Shown here in pieces: positions 12,054-21,100 of a DNA stretch of 27,827 nt (position 1 is the first letter of the stretch; each line of letters opens with the position of its first letter). The position numbers were made by a program, and so were the translations under genes. Below the pieces are notes generated by a model. That model had not been told where the DNA came from and did no database searches. It saw nothing but the letters and a program-made list of their open reading frames with translations. Source of the DNA: a virus; IMG/VR virus record IMGVR_UViG_3300017706_000718, positions 1 through 27,827 of that record, one strand, 5' to 3'.

Positions 12054-12404
12054 ATGAAAATAATTTCTAGTGATGATAAATACATAGCTTCAACCTGGGG
12101 AGCAGCAATACATTTAAAAGCAGGAGAACCAAAAGAAGTTTCAAATGAACTTGGTTTACTCTGTTTGCAAGAAGGGTGTTCACAATACGAAGGCGAAATG
12201 CCAACACCAGTTATAGAAGAATCTCCAGTAATAGACGAAGACTCTGGTGGAGCAGCTGAAGAAGTTCCAGTAGAAGAAGTCTCAGTAGACTTAGAAAGTA
12301 TGACTAAAGTGCAATTAGAAGAACACGGACGTACTATTGGTATTGAGTTAGACAGACGCAAAAAGAAATCAGATTTAATACAAGAATTAAAAGCAGTAGA
12401 ATAA
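12054..12404 (+). CDS. Head-associated protein with C-terminal HeH/SAP-like domain
   Basis: This 116-aa acidic protein begins MKIISSDDKYIASTWGAAIH. Residues 1-40 look like a small beta-rich unit, residues 45-80 are acidic and disordered (EESPVIDEDSGGAAEEVPVE), and residues 82-116 are a short helix-extended-helix-like domain (SMTKVQLEEHGRTIGIELDR, then KKKSDLIQELKAVE) of the SAP/HeH/LEM type. Such proteins often follow the coat gene in phages and may decorate or fill the head, possibly touching DNA. The role is inferred from position. AAGGATT precedes the ATG. Confidence 0.7.
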   Translation: MKIISSDDKYIASTWGAAIHLKAGEPKEVSNELGLLCLQEGCSQYEGEMPTPVIEESPVIDEDSGGAAEEVPVEEVSVDLESMTKVQLEEHGRTIGIELDRRKKKSDLIQELKAVE

Positions 12405-12413
12405 GGATAAATA

Positions 12414-13127
12414 ATGGCAGGGACACTTACAGGTGCTAGTTTAATTACAAGAATACAGGACACTTTGCAAGATACTACAAGTGTAAGATGGCCTGAAGCA
12501 GAATTACTTAGATATATTAATGATGCACAAAGAGAAATTATAAATTTTAAACCAGATGCCTCTGCTACTACTTCTAATGTTCAGTTAGTCACAGGAACTA
12601 AACAAACTTTACCTACTGCGGGGTTACGGTTAATTAAAGTAACTAGAAATATGTCCGATGCTTCTGGGGGTGCTACAGGAGCTAGAGCAATTAGGTTAGT
12701 AAATTCTGATATTCTTAATACTCAAGAGCCCGATTGGAACAATCCATCTGTATCTGGAGATGCGGCACACGGCACAAATGTTAAGCATTATATATTTGAT
12801 GAAGATGACCCAAGGACTTTTTATGTGTATCCCGGAGTTGCAGGTAACGCATTTGTAGAAATTGTGTTTTCTAAATCCCCTACAGACTTAGCAAATACGT
12901 CAGCAACTATAGATATAGACGATACCTATGGCAACGCTATCGTAGATTACTCTTTATTTAGAGCTTATTTAAAAGACGCAGAATACGCAGCTAATTCTCA
13001 AAGGGCAAGCACTCATTATCAATTGTTTACAGCTAGTATAGGACAAGGAAACCAAGCTCAAAGTTTATTAAGCCCTAATAATGATGGTATGCCACAAACC
13101 ATATCACAACCTAATCTAGGACGTTAG
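12414..13127 (+). CDS. Head-tail connector (adaptor) candidate
   Basis: This 237-aa protein begins MAGTLTGASLITRIQDTLQD. The N-terminal helices (RWPEAELLRYINDAQREIIN, residues ~22-45) fit head-completion adaptors that sit under the portal, as in the DUF6682 type that I recall from such phages. A beta-rich middle (TFYVYPGVAGNAFVEIVFSK) and a helical end (NAIVDYSLFRAYLKDAEYAA) follow. Position directly after the coat and head genes supports the role. The assignment is by layout and motif; a tail-tubular protein is the alternative. Confidence 0.65.
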   Translation: MAGTLTGASLITRIQDTLQDTTSVRWPEAELLRYINDAQREIINFKPDASATTSNVQLVTGTKQTLPTAGLRLIKVTRNMSDASGGATGARAIRLVNSDILNTQEPDWNNPSVSGDAAHGTNVKHYIFDEDDPRTFYVYPGVAGNAFVEIVFSKSPTDLANTSATIDIDDTYGNAIVDYSLFRAYLKDAEYAANSQRASTHYQLFTASIGQGNQAQSLLSPNNDGMPQTISQPNLGR

Positions 13128-13129
13128 CC

Positions 13130-13804
13130 ATGGCTAACTTTTCTTCATTAGTAAAAGAAATACTACCCTACGTTCCTTTTTGCCCCGACTCTTTAGTAGA
13201 ACAACAAATAAGAGCCGCCGCTATAGAATTTTGTGAAAGGTCAAAAGCTTATGTATTAGACATAGATCCTTTTACTACTGTGTCAGGGGTTTATGAATAT
13301 GATTTTGACATACCTGTTGCTACTGAAGTTCATCAAGTCTTATACATGACTTATGATGGCCAAGACATGGACCCAATTAGCCCACGAAGTCTAGAACTAA
13401 ACTACCCAGACTGGAGAGATAAGACAGGCAATCCGCATGTATACCTACAAAAATCTCCTAGTTTGTTTTGGATAGTACCAGTGCCTAGTGGCGCAAAACA
13501 AATTATAACTAGCGTAGCTTTAAAACCAACTAGGACCAGCAGTAACATAGATACTATAGTTTCTAATCAATATAGAGATGCTATTGTGTATGGCACTTTA
13601 AATAGGCTATTGCGTATGCCTAATAGAGAATGGTCAGACCCTGGAAGTGCACAAGAGTATGGATATCAATTTGGTATAGAAGTAAATCAAGCTGAATTAA
13701 GGGCCCGAGGCGGAGACCTTGGGGTAAAAAGAACTGTTAAGTACAAAGGAATCGGAATGCCAAGGAGACGGTATGGAAGGTACGGAAAGGAAATCGACTA
13801 TTGA
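13130..13804 (+). CDS. Second head-tail connector or tail-tubular candidate
   Basis: A 224-aa protein that begins MANFSSLVKEILPYVPFCPD. Early helices (EQQIRAAAIEFCERSKAYVL, residues ~24-43) and an alternating beta region (VSGVYEYDFDIPVATEVHQV) resemble short-tail adaptor proteins of podoviruses. The C-terminal end is basic and glycine/arginine-rich (GMPRRRYGRYGKEI), suggesting contact with DNA or the portal. It starts 2 nt after the previous gene and overlaps the next by 32 nt. Assignment by position and general fold pattern only. Confidence 0.6.
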   Translation: MANFSSLVKEILPYVPFCPDSLVEQQIRAAAIEFCERSKAYVLDIDPFTTVSGVYEYDFDIPVATEVHQVLYMTYDGQDMDPISPRSLELNYPDWRDKTGNPHVYLQKSPSLFWIVPVPSGAKQIITSVALKPTRTSSNIDTIVSNQYRDAIVYGTLNRLLRMPNREWSDPGSAQEYGYQFGIEVNQAELRARGGDLGVKRTVKYKGIGMPRRRYGRYGKEIDY

Positions 13805-14207
13805 GGAACCTGTTTATACTGACATAAGAAAGTGTTGGAATGTTATAAAAACAGGCATACTTGATATTTTAAAAGAGAACCCGCATCTTACTTATATTCC
13901 TGAAGATGTTTACAGTGAGTGTGTAAATGAAAGAGCGTTTCTTTACACTTCTCCTGTAGGTTTTTTAGTGCTGACTACAGAAGTAGATCAGTTTACAAAA
14001 GACAAGACATTGCTGTTATGGATAGCGTATACTTATAATAAAGGTGGGCATAACTGGTTAGCCCATGAAGAATGGTTTAACAACCTAGCAAAAGAAGCAG
14101 GTTGTAAACGCCTTGAAGCGAGATCACGAGTACCAGAAATGGAGTCGTACGTAAAACAGATAGGTTGGGAATTAGATACACGAATATATAGGAAAGAAGT
14201 TAAATGA
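13773..14207 (+). CDS. Hypothetical protein, possible GNAT-like fold (144 aa)
   Basis: It begins MEGTERKSTIEEPVYTDIRK. The ATG at 13773 follows GGAG with 5-nt spacing inside the end of the previous gene (32-nt overlap). The order of helix (CWNVIKTGILDILKENPHLT), strand (AFLYTSPVGFLVLTTEVD), strand (TLLLWIAYTYNKGGHNWLAH) and late helix and strand (CKRLEARSRVPEMESYVKQI) recalls a truncated N-acetyltransferase, but the acetyl-CoA loop is only weakly suggested by NKGGHN. Podoviruses often have such a small protein before the internal virion proteins. Both readings are tentative. Confidence 0.5.
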   Translation: MEGTERKSTIEEPVYTDIRKCWNVIKTGILDILKENPHLTYIPEDVYSECVNERAFLYTSPVGFLVLTTEVDQFTKDKTLLLWIAYTYNKGGHNWLAHEEWFNNLAKEAGCKRLEARSRVPEMESYVKQIGWELDTRIYRKEVK

Positions 14208-14812
14208 GTAGTAAACCGCCAAAGTCAGATTTTGAAGCTACCGAAGCTGAAAAAATGCAGGCTAGTATTGCTAAAGCTGAAAAAGATTATTTTAATCAGA
14301 CGTATTCTCCTTTACTAAAAGAAATGCGAGACATTTCTATGAAAGAAGATTATGGGTCTTTTGCTGCAGGCAAAGGACAAGCTGATACTATGCAAGCTCT
14401 TAGTAAACCTTCCTACGCAGCTTCGCGATCTGTAGATGCCGGCGCTGATTTAGCTTCTGCTGCTATAGGACAAGCTGTTCAAGCTAGGGGTCAAGGTTTG
14501 GCAGCGCAACGAGAAAGACAAGTGGGTGTTTTAGCTACAGCTAGAGGGCAACAAGCTGCTGCAACTACAGGACTTGCAAGTATAGCTAAGATAAGTGCAA
14601 GTGAAAATCTACAACAAGCAAAAAGAAGACAATTAATGCGAGACGCAAGACAAGAAGCAGGCCTTAAAATAGGCGGCACTATGTTGGCACAAGGAATGCA
14701 AAACTTAGGAAGTGGAGAAAATAGTAGTTTCTTTAAAAATGCAAATGCTCCTGATCTTGCAGAAGGTTTTAAAAATCTTCAAGATAGCAACTTTGGGGGG
14801 CTAATAGGCTAA
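14204..14812 (+). CDS. Putative internal virion (ejection) protein, 202 aa
   Basis: It begins MSSKPPKSDFEATEAEKMQA. It is rich in alanine, glutamine and lysine, mostly helical, with a long amphipathic helix (AIGQAVQARGQGLAAQRERQ, residues ~89-108, then ATARGQQAAATTGLASIA) and a glycine-containing end. This composition and position (after connectors, before giant proteins) match T7 gp14/P22 gp7-gp20-like proteins that are packed in the head and injected with DNA. ATG overlaps the previous stop (ATGA) and the stop overlaps the next ATG. No sequence family proven. Confidence 0.55.
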   Translation: MSSKPPKSDFEATEAEKMQASIAKAEKDYFNQTYSPLLKEMRDISMKEDYGSFAAGKGQADTMQALSKPSYAASRSVDAGADLASAAIGQAVQARGQGLAAQRERQVGVLATARGQQAAATTGLASIAKISASENLQQAKRRQLMRDARQEAGLKIGGTMLAQGMQNLGSGENSSFFKNANAPDLAEGFKNLQDSNFGGLIG

Positions 14813-15393
14813 TGGCATCTCTATCCAAAGCCATCAAAAACACTATGGCATATCAAAACTACCAAACATCAAATTTAGCTTCAGTAAGTGATCCTCAATC
14901 TGTTTATTCTGGTATGGCTAGAGATGATTACGATAACTACTTAAAAGATTTTAGAGGTTTTGAAGAAGCTTTAATAAAAGCTAGAGATGATACAAGTTTG
15001 ATTGATAAAAGTAGAGAAGACGCTGCTATGCAAACTAGAATAGCTTCAGAAGTTTCACAAAGAAATACAGAAAGGTACGGAGGGGCAGGTTTATCTAATG
15101 CTCAAAAACAAGAACAAAATAGAGCTATGCAAAGGGGTTCTAATTTAGCAACGGTTGGCGGAATAAATAATGCTAGAGTTATGCAAAGAGAAGTAAATCA
15201 ATCTACTTTAGCCGATTTAATTAATATAGGACAAGGGTTAAATAGAAATGCTTTAGGCCAATTAAATACGGCTGCCGGGCTACAAAGTCAAAGACAACAA
15301 GCTTATAAAAACGCAAAGGCACAACATAGTGCTAACATGATAGGGATGGGGGGCCAATTAGGTTCTGCTTTATTAGCAGCCTTTTTAATTTAA
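14812..15393 (+). CDS. Putative internal virion (ejection) protein, 193 aa
   Basis: It begins MASLSKAIKNTMAYQNYQTS. A charged helical region with many aspartates (YDNYLKDFRGFEEALIKARD) is followed by a glutamine/asparagine-rich helix and a hydrophobic glycine/alanine tail (MIGMGGQLGSALLAAFLI) that could insert in a membrane. Its size, composition and tail resemble the preceding gene, so the pair may be distant relatives or partners in the ejected channel. It starts at TAATG overlap. Confidence 0.55.
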   Translation: MASLSKAIKNTMAYQNYQTSNLASVSDPQSVYSGMARDDYDNYLKDFRGFEEALIKARDDTSLIDKSREDAAMQTRIASEVSQRNTERYGGAGLSNAQKQEQNRAMQRGSNLATVGGINNARVMQREVNQSTLADLINIGQGLNRNALGQLNTAAGLQSQRQQAYKNAKAQHSANMIGMGGQLGSALLAAFLI

Positions 15394-15394
15394 T

Positions 15395-18136
15395 ATGGCA
15401 ATTAAACCAAAATACGGATCTGGAGCAGTAAGCGCATTATCGCAAGGCCTTAAAATGCCCGCTAACCAGGCAATGATGAGCTATCAAGGTGATTTAGCTA
15501 GAGCAGGAAGCGCTGAACTTAAAACATCACAAGAGCTAGGAGAATTAAATAGTAGAACTGCAATATTAACAGATCGAGATTCCGGTGTTGTTAATTTAGT
15601 TGGCGACGAGTATCAACTGCGTGATGATTGGTTAGAGCAAAACAATAAACTAAATGGGAATGCAACTTTTGGAGAAGCTTTAGGAATGAATGAACTAGGC
15701 GGAGGTTATTATAAAAGAGGCATAAGAGGCAACCCTAAGAAAGTTACAAATAAAGCAGTTTTCGCGCCTACTGCTGCAAAACAAGGCGTTGTTCCAGTTA
15801 GTTTGTTAGATAAAATAGAAGCAGCTACAGATGATGAAACTAGAAATGCTTTACAGGCGCAAGCTAACAAGTACAAAACTGGTGAGCTAACAGCTTACGT
15901 AACAGGCGCTATAAATGCAGACCGTAAGTTTTCTTTGTTAAATAGGTTTGGTACAGACAGCCCAGACGATATTCCTTTAGCTTTTTCAGAAGAAGAAGTA
16001 ACTGCTATGTATCGGGGCGTAGTTAATAAACTAAACCTGGATAGAAAAAAACTTAAACCCGGTGATGCAATGGATGCAGATCTTAGAGCGAATGCGGAAG
16101 AGCAACCATTACTTGCTACCCGTGGAGCAGGGGTAGAGGGTTATACTACTCAAGGTGTTGGCGATACCGTTACGCCAGAATCTGATTTAAAAGGCATGGA
16201 AGATGAATTAACTAATATGATTTTTGATCCAGAAACAGGTAGGTCTGAAACTTTGATGGGCTTAGAACAGTTAAAACAAATATACGCACAAAATCCTTTG
16301 GTTACTACTCCAGCTCCTTATGAAGAAGAGTATCAAGAAACAATAACAGATCCAAAAATTCAAGATGGGGTAGATTTTAATGATGAAAAAGCGAGAATAT
16401 TTAAAGAAATAAACAATGAAAGAAGCAATAGAAATACTCGTTTTCCTTTACTTAAAAATTCAGGACCGTTAGAAAAACTTTTACCTTCTTTAACAAGCAT
16501 ACAAAAAGGCGATTTAAGAAATGTGCCGTACCCTACTTCTACTGGCCTTTATAATTTTTGGAAAAGTAAAACAGGAAATGAGGGCAAAACTAGAATTGGC
16601 AATGAATGGCGGTCTGTTATAAATAACCCAGAAGAATTAAAAACGCTTGCTACTGAGTATGAAGCAGGTGTAAAACAACAGATAAGCGATGCTGGCTATG
16701 ACTTAAGATATTTAGAAGATTATCAACAAGGAGATGCTACGACCACGGGCGGAACAACAACTGTAACTAAAACACGTACTATAACTCCAGACCCTATAAC
16801 AACAACTTTTGAAAATGCTTACCCAGAACTTACAGGCCTTACTGGAGAAGCTTTAGATAATGCAGTTCAAGGCTTAATAGAACAAGGTAGGTTTGATGAA
16901 GTATTATCTGATGCGCAAAAAAAATCTATTATGGATGGCTTTGCAGAAGAAGGAGTAAACAACTTATCAGAATTTGCTACAAACGAAGAAAGTAAACCTG
17001 ATTTTGATCCTGCTAAATCTTACAATAAGCTTTACATCGCTTATTCTATGATGGCTACAAACGGACAACTAGCTAATGGTCAAACTGTTAAACAAGCTAC
17101 AGATATCGCATTTAATGAGTACTTTACTGGTGGTACTGTTACTGTTAACCCAAGTTCTGGTAAATTAGAAGGTGACACTATACAAAACATAGCTGATAGA
17201 AGAGAAAAAGCGTTTGATTCAAACACTGCTAGAATGGAAGCTGATACTGATAGACTTACATTATTAATGGACTATCAAGCAGGGGTACAAGAAGGATATA
17301 GTAAAGCAAATGCAGCAGATATAAAGAAGTTTGATGCTGCTAATACTAATTTTACAACGCGTGTTGAAACAGACCTTCTTCCTAATTTTGATGGATATCT
17401 TGCGGAGCTCACTAAGGGCATACGAGAAGGAGAAGAAGTTAATTACAACACTATTCAAGGTTTTGAAACTAGCCTAAACAGTATAGCAAACGATCTTGTT
17501 AATGATCATAGAGATACAAGAAAAGGTAATAAAGATTATCTGAAAGCCCAAGAAGCATGGAATACTTTATATGCAACCCCAGAGGGAGCGAATAGTGAAA
17601 CAGCAAAACAATACGAAAAATTAAGAAACAGATTTGATCCTTATATATACGCTACTATGTTTGCACAACCCGGAAAGTTTACAGAGTTTAATTACATAAA
17701 AGACACTATTCCGGCCTACAAGATATATGAGAGTCTTAAAACTAATAGATTTTGGATTCCGTTTATAACTGATAACAGGCTTATGGATTATCTTGGTGAT
17801 TTCCCTGCAGCTGACGTTAATCCTGCTTCTTATATAAATAACTTATATAACAGGTTAGGCATGAGATATGTAAATGGTAAACCGGTTGAATTAGTAGCTA
17901 TAGATGCGAATGGAGTAGAGTTAGAAGCCAGTATAGATTTATCAAAGATTATAGAAAGTAATGCTTTATCCCCAACAGAAATTCAATATCTTGTTGAAAA
18001 TTTACGACACACTACAAACTCAACTTACGGAGATGGGCCAATTAAAGCAGAAGACAATAAACCAAAAGATACTGCACCCAAATCTGAAACTCAGTTAAAA
18101 AACGAAGCTTTATCATCAGTTGGAATAAGTACCTAG
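15395..18136 (+). CDS. Large putative internal virion protein (913 aa)
   Basis: It begins MAIKPKYGSGAVSALSQGLK. It is soluble, helical and charged throughout, without membrane segments or recognisable enzymatic motifs. Helical stretches (for example DRLTLLMDYQAGVQEGYSKA) alternate with disordered linkers such as a threonine-rich part around residues 445-470 (GDATTTGGTTTVTKTRTITP). Length and position match the middle ejection protein of short-tailed phages (T7 gp15-like role), but I recognise no family. It starts 1 nt after the previous stop and is followed 1 nt later by the 2145-aa gene. Confidence 0.55.
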   Translation: MAIKPKYGSGAVSALSQGLKMPANQAMMSYQGDLARAGSAELKTSQELGELNSRTAILTDRDSGVVNLVGDEYQLRDDWLEQNNKLNGNATFGEALGMNELGGGYYKRGIRGNPKKVTNKAVFAPTAAKQGVVPVSLLDKIEAATDDETRNALQAQANKYKTGELTAYVTGAINADRKFSLLNRFGTDSPDDIPLAFSEEEVTAMYRGVVNKLNLDRKKLKPGDAMDADLRANAEEQPLLATRGAGVEGYTTQGVGDTVTPESDLKGMEDELTNMIFDPETGRSETLMGLEQLKQIYAQNPLVTTPAPYEEEYQETITDPKIQDGVDFNDEKARIFKEINNERSNRNTRFPLLKNSGPLEKLLPSLTSIQKGDLRNVPYPTSTGLYNFWKSKTGNEGKTRIGNEWRSVINNPEELKTLATEYEAGVKQQISDAGYDLRYLEDYQQGDATTTGGTTTVTKTRTITPDPITTTFENAYPELTGLTGEALDNAVQGLIEQGRFDEVLSDAQKKSIMDGFAEEGVNNLSEFATNEESKPDFDPAKSYNKLYIAYSMMATNGQLANGQTVKQATDIAFNEYFTGGTVTVNPSSGKLEGDTIQNIADRREKAFDSNTARMEADTDRLTLLMDYQAGVQEGYSKANAADIKKFDAANTNFTTRVETDLLPNFDGYLAELTKGIREGEEVNYNTIQGFETSLNSIANDLVNDHRDTRKGNKDYLKAQEAWNTLYATPEGANSETAKQYEKLRNRFDPYIYATMFAQPGKFTEFNYIKDTIPAYKIYESLKTNRFWIPFITDNRLMDYLGDFPAADVNPASYINNLYNRLGMRYVNGKPVELVAIDANGVELEASIDLSKIIESNALSPTEIQYLVENLRHTTNSTYGDGPIKAEDNKPKDTAPKSETQLKNEALSSVGIST

Positions 18137-18137
18137 T

Positions 18138-21100
18138 GTGGCGGTACTTGACCCCTTTAGCGGCGCCCCAATTGACTTAACTAAAGTTAAAGATCCTACC
18201 CGTGTAAAAAATATAGCTAATCAGCTTTCTAGGAATCAAAGACAACTTACAGGTGGACCTTCTTCCTACGAAGAAGCTCTTACAGCCCCTCGTGTTCCAA
18301 TGCGAGAACTTAAACAAGCCACTAATGTTATACCGCGTGACTATGAGGTAGAAGTCGGAGATTACAACGACCCTATTTATAACATTACTCAAGGTTTTAA
18401 AAAAGGCACTCGTACCCTCTCTAGTACTAATCAATTTATGGTAGCAGCTGCTAACTCTATTTTAGGTAGAGAAGAAGCAAGAGACGAAGCTATAGCAAAA
18501 GCTGCAGGAGCAAGACAAGAGGCAGCAGCCATACCTGGGGCTTTAGACATGGCCCAAGAGTGGGAACAATTTGCAGATGAACCTACTTTCAATGGTTTTA
18601 TTCGTGGTTTTACTTCTAGTCTTGGAGAAGTAGGCCCTACTGCAGTAGCTAGTATTACAGCTGCTCTAACCGGTACGGCGGTAGCCGCCTTAACTGCTCC
18701 CGCTTCTGTACCCACAACTGCAGGAGCAATTTTAACTGGCGCAGGTGTAAAAGGGTTAGTAAGAAAAACAGTTATGGACGGTTTTGCTAAAAAAACTATA
18801 CAAGATGCTATAAGCCGTACTTTAAAAAAGAAAAAGCTAAGTGACGCCCAAGAAGAAATTATGGCAGCAGTTTACAAAAATTATCAAAGCCAAATGTATA
18901 AAAGACGATTAGCTAGGGGTGGTTTAGGCGGAGCATTTGCCCAAGAACAAACACAAGGTACTGGAGTATTTTTTGGTAACTATGCTGATCAAGGTATGGT
19001 AGACCCTATTTCAGCTTTAAAATCTTATGGCTTGTCCCTTCCTTTTGCCACTATAGGTGTTGGATCTGAAGCTTTAGTTTTTAATACAGTATTAAAAAAC
19101 TTAAATAAATATTCTTTTAAGTCTGGTTTAACTAAAGCAGGACGAGAAAACTTACAGAAAGGCGCCCCTAGTATTACTGGAACAACTTTAAAAATAGGAG
19201 GGGTTACTGCTTTAGCGGAAGGAGGCGCAGAACTAGGCCAACAAGGTTTAGAAATTATGCAACGTTTTAATATAGACCCAAGTTACACAGAAGAACAAGC
19301 AAGGTTAGATGCCTACATTTCTTTTATGGCCGGTGCTTCTGCTGGGTTTGGTTTTGGTGGAGGAGCAGGAGTTACAACAGGAGCCGCTAATAAAGCACGA
19401 CATGCTTTAGACAGCCTGCATCAAAAAAGAACACTTAATCAAATGTATGCTAATAAATTTGGAGACCCCAAGAATGAAGTTATTTTAGAACCTTCCCAAT
19501 GGTATTTAGATAAATTTGAATTAATGTTTGATCCGGAAAACGACATTGACGCAGTATGGGTTCCTATAGAAAGTAAAAAAACATATGAAGATGTTTTACC
19601 TCAACTTAAAGAAAAGTATAATTTTGATAATTTGTATCAATATGATATGAATTTTGAACAAGCTGGTTTAGGAGGAATAATGATTTCTACTAACCCACAG
19701 ACTACAGAAGCTTTTGCTAATACCATGGAAAATACTTATCCTAGCACTGCTTTATTAGAACAGCAGTTGGCTCGTTTTCTTAAATATCCTAGAAGAAGAG
19801 ATCCTAATGACACGCATGTTATTCAAGTTAGGAATAAACAAACAAAAGGAATACCTCATTATTTTCAAACAACCGCTCCTGAAGAAGACGGAACGCATCC
19901 AGATTTAGAAAAAACAAAAGCTTTGTTTAGAAATAGCCCTAAGTACGATTATGAAATTGTAGAAGCAGAAGATCATTTAGAAGAAAGAATAAACTTAACA
20001 GGGCGACCTGATCTTGAAGTAAACAAAATGGAATTTGATTCCGAATCTGAAATGCGACAGGGACGAAAAGACGCAGTTGGACAAGAAGATTTTTCTGGAG
20101 AAAGCCCTACAACTTTAAGAAATCAAATAGGAAGACTAGTAGAAGAAGGATATTTACCGGGGGGTGAGTTTGATTTACCTACCCCAACTAAAATTGAAGA
20201 CAGGCCTTTAATTTTAAACAGAAACAAAAAACCTTGGACTCTTCCAAATCCTAAATACCTTAAAGACCAAGCCCCAGATGAAAATTTAATTGCGGACGCA
20301 AGAACTGCTACACACCCAAACTTTGTACGTGAGTTTGATAGAAAGATACAAGAAAATCAATATTCAAGAATTTTATTAAAAGAATTTGTTAAACAAACAA
20401 ATAAAAAATTTGAAGTAAACCCTGAAACCAACACTGAAGTTGTTTACAAAATAGAAGAGGTAGAAGGGGGGTATGGCATAGCTACTTATGAAACTACTAT
20501 ACAAAAAGTAGAGAGTATGGAAGCTTTGCAAAAAGCAATAGATAGAATCATTAGAAATGCTAAAGACGGAACAATAGTAGGAAAAGGAGTAAGAGGCAGT
20601 CGTTTTAGAATACGTTCTTTAACTCAAGAAGGAGCTACACCACAACCGTTCGATATGCCTTACGTTGTTAACAGTTTTTATAGACAAGTTATGGCTAGGC
20701 TACGAGATACTCCTTCAGGTTTAAATTACAAAGCGCAATTAGCAGATTCTGCAATTACTTTCATAGAAACAATGTTAGATCCAGAGTTTGGGTATGAGTT
20801 ACTTTTTGATTTTAAACCCATAACAGAAGCAAATGTTGATACAGTATTTAACGACGCGATTGTATATACAGAAAATAAAAAGAAAAACCAACTTACTATT
20901 GCAGACCTACAAAGAGAAGGTAAACCAGAAGAAAAAGAACTTACTGCAACAGAAAAAAAAGTACAACAAAAATTTCGAATAGACCCTAGAGATTTAAAAG
21001 CTGTTCAAGCAAAAATAGAACAATTACAATCCGGCAGGTCTGACAAAGGAGTAGACCCTTTCGTTAGAAACGATATAGAACTTTTAGAAAAACTTCTAGC

